A DNA stretch of 8,842 nucleotides from an uncultured Pseudorhodobacter sp. (GTDB lineage: Bacteria > Pseudomonadota > Alphaproteobacteria > Rhodobacterales > Rhodobacteraceae), in the NCBI GenBank assembly GCA_945952425.1, contig CAMFIX010000105.1, positions 1-8,842 of the forward strand, in the 5' to 3' direction. A program made the position numbers and the translations under genes. The first letter of the stretch is position 1. Every line of letters begins with the position of its first letter. This document shows positions 6,181 through 8,842 of the stretch, one piece after another. The notes beneath the pieces are model-generated. The model was not told the origin of the DNA and did no database searches. It worked only from the letters and a program-made list of their open reading frames with translations.

Positions 6181-7227
6181 ATGTCAGAATTATCCTTGAC
6201 GGGTGTCACCAAGGCCTTCGGCGGCGTGCAGGTCATCCAGGGCGTGGACCTTTCCATCGAGAAGGGCGAGTTCGTCGTCTTCGTCGGGCCTTCGGGCTGC
6301 GGCAAGTCCACCCTGTTGCGGATGATCGCGGGGCTGGAGACGACCTCTTCCGGCACGATCCATATCGCGGGCGAGGATGTCACCAAGGCCGAACCCTACG
6401 ACCGCCATATCGCCATGGTCTTCCAGAGCTATGCTTTGTATCCGCACATGACGGTCGCCGAGAACATGGGCTTTGCGCTCCGCCTGCAAGGCGTCGCCGC
6501 GCCCGAGCGTCGCGCCTTGGTCACCGAGGCCGCCCGCATCCTGCAGATCGAGCCGCTCTTGGACCGCAAGCCCGCCCATCTTTCCGGCGGCCAGCGCCAG
6601 CGTGTCGCCATCGGCCGGGCGATCACCCGGCATCCCAAGGTTTTCCTCTTCGACGAGCCTTTGTCGAACCTCGATGCCGAACTGCGCGTGCAGACAAGGC
6701 TGGAGATCGCCCGGCTGCACCAGGCCCTTGGCGCGACGATGATCTATGTCACCCATGACCAGACCGAGGCGATGACTTTGGCGCACCGCATCGTCGTCCT
6801 GCGCGCCGGGCGGATCGAGCAGGTCGGCCGCCCGACCGACCTTTACGACGACCCCGACAACCTCTTCGTCGCGGGCTTCATCGGCAGCCCGAAGATGAAC
6901 TTCCTGCCCGTGCAGGCCAGCGGGCCGCGAGAGATCACCGTCGCCGGTCAGACCCTGACCTTGGCTTTGTCAGTGCCCCTGCCAACCGGCCCGCTGACCC
7001 TGGGCCTGCGCCCCGAACACCTGTCGGGCGAAGGGCCGCAGGTCACCCTGGTCGCCGAGGTGGTCGAGCAACTCGGCCAGACCTCCTACGCCCATGGCAA
7101 GATCGACGGCACCCCGGTCATCGCCGAGGTGCGTGGTCACCGGCCCCAGGTCGGCGAGGCGATCCCGTTGACGCTGAACCCCTCCCGCGCCTTGGTGTTC
7201 GGCGCGGACGGTCAGCGCCTGCGCTAA
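6181..7227 (+). CDS. Carbohydrate ABC transporter ATP-binding protein, UgpC/MsmX/SmoK type
   Basis: 348 residues. The nucleotide-binding domain shows Walker A GPSGCGKST (36-44), the Q-loop at Q82 in FQSYALYPHMTV, the signature LSGGQRQRVA (134-143), Walker B VFLFDEP with catalytic E159, the D-loop LSNLD, and the switch H192 in VTHDQTEAMTL. Residues from about 235 form the TOBE/OB-fold regulatory domain of the CUT1 ATPases, including LTLGLRPEHL. Two copies would drive import through the two permeases. The length matches UgpC, MsmX and SmoK proteins, which are often shared between sugar importers, so the name alone does not give the substrate. The ATG is one base after the permease stop, with AAAGGG upstream. 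This is the last gene of the + strand operon. Confidence 0.95.
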   Translation: MSELSLTGVTKAFGGVQVIQGVDLSIEKGEFVVFVGPSGCGKSTLLRMIAGLETTSSGTIHIAGEDVTKAEPYDRHIAMVFQSYALYPHMTVAENMGFALRLQGVAAPERRALVTEAARILQIEPLLDRKPAHLSGGQRQRVAIGRAITRHPKVFLFDEPLSNLDAELRVQTRLEIARLHQALGATMIYVTHDQTEAMTLAHRIVVLRAGRIEQVGRPTDLYDDPDNLFVAGFIGSPKMNFLPVQASGPREITVAGQTLTLALSVPLPTGPLTLGLRPEHLSGEGPQVTLVAEVVEQLGQTSYAHGKIDGTPVIAEVRGHRPQVGEAIPLTLNPSRALVFGADGQRLR

Positions 7228-7228
7228 G

Positions 7229-7270
7229 CCTGGCCGGCAAAAGTGGTCTCCGGTTTTGCCGAAAGCCAGG
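7229..7270. terminator. Palindromic element between converging operons, probable bidirectional terminator or intergenic repeat
   Basis: Two nested inverted repeats form one hairpin. CCTGGC (7229-7234) pairs with GCCAGG (7265-7270), and CGGCAAAA (7235-7242) pairs with TTTTGCCG (7254-7261). There is a three-base bulge (AAA, 7262-7264) on one arm, and the 11-base loop contains a small GG/CC pairing. It fills most of the gap between the ATPase stop and the convergent SDR stop, so it could end transcription in both directions. No clear U-run follows the outer stem on either strand, so its termination strength is uncertain. The core (GGCAAAAGTGG...CCGGTTTTGCC) resembles a short palindrome I associate with intergenic regions of many alphaproteobacteria. 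It could therefore be a dispersed repeat. Confidence 0.55.
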
Positions 7271-7282
7271 CGGGTTTGGCGT

Positions 7283-8050
7283 TCACCACACCGTCAGCCC
7301 GCCATCCACGGCCAGGATCGCCCCGGTGACCAGGCTCGCCGCCGGAGAGGCCAGGAACAGCACCGCCGCCGCCACCTCGTCGGGTTTTCCCATCCGGCCC
7401 AGAGGCGTATCGGCCAGCCAGACCGGGATACGCGCCTTGTTGGCCTCGACGGCCAGCACCATCGGCGTCTCGATATAGGTCGGCGCCACGGCATTGACGC
7501 GGATGCCATGCGGCGCCCATTCGGCGGCGAGGTTCCGTGTCAGGTGATGCACCGCGGCCTTCGAGGTGTTGTAGGCCGTCTGCGCCTGGGGCCGGTTGAC
7601 GATCGTGCCCGACATGCTGCCGATGTTCACGATCACCCCCCGTTTCGCCGCGATCATTGCGCGCCCAAAGGCCCGGGCGCACCAGAAGACGCCGTTGACG
7701 TTGACCTCCATCATCAGGCGCCATTCCTCGTCGGACAGGTTTTCCGCCGAGGTGCCATTCCGCCCCACGCCCGCATTGTTCACGAGGATGGAGGGCGTCC
7801 AGTCTCCCAGCTCTGCCGCGCAGGCGTCCATCCGGGCGGGGTCGGTCACGTCGCCCTGAATGGCCCGCGCGGCAAAGCCCTTGGCGCGCAAGCCCTCCGC
7901 CGCGGCTTCGGCCACGGCAAGGTCAGGCTCCAGGATCACCAGCCGCGCCCCGGCCTCGCCCAAAGCCTCGGCGCAGGCGAGGCCGATGCCCCGCCCGCCG
8001 CCGGTGATGAGGGCGGTCTCTCCCGCCAGGAGGAAGCGTTCCAGGTACAT
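7283..8050 (-). CDS. SDR oxidoreductase, xylitol/D-arabitol 2-dehydrogenase-like
   Basis: 255 residues from the ATG at 8050. It is a classical short-chain dehydrogenase with nucleotide-binding TGGGRGIG (16-23), D67, NNAG (91-94), and the catalytic set N118, S147, Y160 and K164 (YNTSK). E41 at the end of the second strand favours NAD over NADP. The N-terminus MYLERF, the IGSMSGTIVNRPQ stretch, the LAAEWAPHGIRVNAVAPTYI block and the VDGGLTVW ending recall, from memory, the NAD-dependent xylitol dehydrogenase of Gluconobacter. That enzyme makes D-xylulose, and close relatives act on D-arabitol or other polyols. The start overlaps the stop of the upstream ribitol dehydrogenase-like gene by one base (TGATG), and no strong ribosome site is seen, so translation is likely coupled. 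A pentitol substrate is a fair inference; which one is not known. Confidence 0.9.
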   Translation of the reverse strand: MYLERFLLAGETALITGGGRGIGLACAEALGEAGARLVILEPDLAVAEAAAEGLRAKGFAARAIQGDVTDPARMDACAAELGDWTPSILVNNAGVGRNGTSAENLSDEEWRLMMEVNVNGVFWCARAFGRAMIAAKRGVIVNIGSMSGTIVNRPQAQTAYNTSKAAVHHLTRNLAAEWAPHGIRVNAVAPTYIETPMVLAVEANKARIPVWLADTPLGRMGKPDEVAAAVLFLASPAASLVTGAILAVDGGLTVW

Positions 8051-8772
8051 CAGATGTCGAACGCCGCCGGCAGGATGATGACGTCGCGGATCGTCACCGT
8101 CCGCGGCCGCGACAGCATGAAGACCGCCGTGGCGCCGATCTCTTCGGCCCCCAGCAGCGCGCCATCCGCCTTGGCCTTGGCCAGCCTCTCCGGCAGCCAG
8201 TCCTTCAACAAAGCGGTCTCCACCGGCCCGGGCGAGAGTTCGCCCACCCGGATGCCGTGCTTCAAAACCTGCCGCCGCACCGCGTTCACAAAGGCGGTGA
8301 CGGCGTGTTTCGAGGCGGTGTAGATCGGCTCCCACACCACCGGCGTATGGCCCGCGACGGAAGAGGTCGCCAGGATGTCGCCCATCCCGCGCGCGATCAT
8401 ATGTGGCAGGATGCGGTGGATGCAGCGGAAGACGGCGTTGATGTTCAGGTAAAGCATCCGGTCCCAGGCATCGGCATCGCCCGTCCAGGCCTCGCCCGCG
8501 ATATAGGCGCCGGCATTGGCGTGGAAGATGTCCAGATGCGGCACCAGCGCCAGGATGCCGGGCAGGATCGCGTCGATGGAGGCCGGGTCCAAGAGGTCGG
8601 CCACCAGGGGCAGGGCCTTGGGGCCGAGGTCTTTGCAGAGGGTGGCCATCGCGGCCGCGTCGCGGTCGATCAGCACGACCGTGGCGCCCTCGGCCAGATA
8701 GGCCTTCACGCAGGCGAGCCCGATGCCCGAGGCGGCGCCGGTGATGGCTATGGTCTTGTTTTCAAGCAGCAT
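8050..8772 (-). CDS. rbtD: Ribitol 2-dehydrogenase-like SDR
   Basis: 240 residues. Ribitol 2-dehydrogenase oxidises ribitol to D-ribulose with NAD+ in the cytoplasm. The SDR motifs are TGAASGIG (11-18), NAG in HANAGAY (86-88), S138 and Y151-T-A-S-K155. D36 in VVLIDRD indicates NAD preference. Several stretches match, as I remember it, the Klebsiella ribitol dehydrogenase much more closely than a generic SDR: LDIFHANAGAYI, AWDRMLYLNINAVFRC, VVWEPIYTASKHAV, RVGELSPGPVETALL and the unusual ending VTIRDVIILPAAFDI, without the common VDGG terminus. Length is near the family norm, with a shorter N-terminus. The ATG at 8772 is preceded by AAGGA at six-base spacing and lies one base after an upstream gene's stop. 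It is co-transcribed with a second pentitol dehydrogenase. Confidence 0.88.
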   Translation of the reverse strand: MLLENKTIAITGAASGIGLACVKAYLAEGATVVLIDRDAAAMATLCKDLGPKALPLVADLLDPASIDAILPGILALVPHLDIFHANAGAYIAGEAWTGDADAWDRMLYLNINAVFRCIHRILPHMIARGMGDILATSSVAGHTPVVWEPIYTASKHAVTAFVNAVRRQVLKHGIRVGELSPGPVETALLKDWLPERLAKAKADGALLGAEEIGATAVFMLSRPRTVTIRDVIILPAAFDI

Positions 8773-8773
8773 G

Positions 8774-8842
8774 TCATGTCCTTGATGCGATGAAATGGTC
8801 CAGCTCTTGCAGCGTGCCCGCGCCCTCCATGGGCCCCAGCAC
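8774..8842 (-). CDS. Unidentified protein, last 22 codons only
   Basis: An open frame enters from the right edge and ends with TGA at 8774-8776, one base before the ATG of the ribitol dehydrogenase-like gene. The visible residues run from VLGPMEGAGTLQ to FIASRT, with ELDH between them, a plausible helical C-terminus. The tight spacing and strand place it as the preceding gene of the same operon. By context, a pentulose kinase, another dehydrogenase or a HAD-type phosphatase, all common in polyol operons, would be reasonable. The fragment is too short to tell, and it does not resemble the usual ending of FGGY xylulokinases. Confidence 0.6.
   Translation of the reverse strand: MLGPMEGAGTLQELDHFIASRT

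Noticed and set aside
7256..8323. A 355-codon + strand open frame opposite the two SDR genes
   Set aside because: It has no recognisable motif, is biased in composition, and lies antisense to two clear SDRs.
8051..8335. A 95-codon upstream extension of the xylitol dehydrogenase-like gene
   Set aside because: It overlaps the well-supported ribitol dehydrogenase-like gene in another frame. MYLERF at 8050 is a normal SDR start of this type.

Overview
The window is strongly GC-rich, with third codon positions mostly G or C. It is packed with short-spaced or overlapping genes, and gene content and protein style point to an alphaproteobacterium, most likely of the Rhodobacter/Paracoccus group (inferred from gene families and codon use, with no marker gene present). 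Almost every base is coding. The only notable non-coding stretches are an 87-base divergent promoter region (2025-2111) and a 55-base convergent gap (7228-7282). No RNA genes, CRISPR arrays, insertion sequences or phage genes were seen.

Region 1 (1-1374, + strand) is the end of an operon. It holds the C-terminus of a membrane fatty-acid-desaturase-type oxygenase (MocD-like), a small Rieske ferredoxin (MocE-like), and a PanB-family (ketopantoate hydroxymethyltransferase) paralogue whose metal-binding positions are largely replaced. The three genes are joined by 1- and 4-base overlaps, so they probably serve one pathway. The pathway is unknown; an oxidative demethylation or hydroxylation followed by a C1 or aldol-type step is a guess.

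Region 2 (1371-2024, - strand) is a GntR/FCD-family repressor. It converges on the PanB-like gene, sharing a TTAA at the two stop codons, and diverges from region 3 across a short intergenic stretch with a symmetric operator-like motif.

Region 3 (2112-7227, + strand) is one operon: an enolase-superfamily (mandelate racemase/muconate lactonizing type) enzyme, then a complete carbohydrate ABC importer made of a periplasmic binding protein, two permeases and an MsmX/UgpC-type ATPase.

Region 4 (8842-7283, - strand) converges on region 3. It carries the last 22 codons of an unidentified gene, a ribitol 2-dehydrogenase-like SDR and a xylitol/D-arabitol dehydrogenase-like SDR. A palindromic element at 7229-7270 lies between the converging operons and may terminate both.

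The best reading of regions 2-4 is a pentitol or related polyol/sugar-acid utilisation locus: uptake by the ABC importer, then NAD-dependent oxidation of ribitol to D-ribulose and of xylitol or D-arabitol to D-xylulose. The enolase-superfamily enzyme, which has a non-standard active site, is the odd member and suggests a further substrate. The most unusual points are the altered PanB-like enzyme in the MocDE-type cassette and the altered enolase-superfamily active site.
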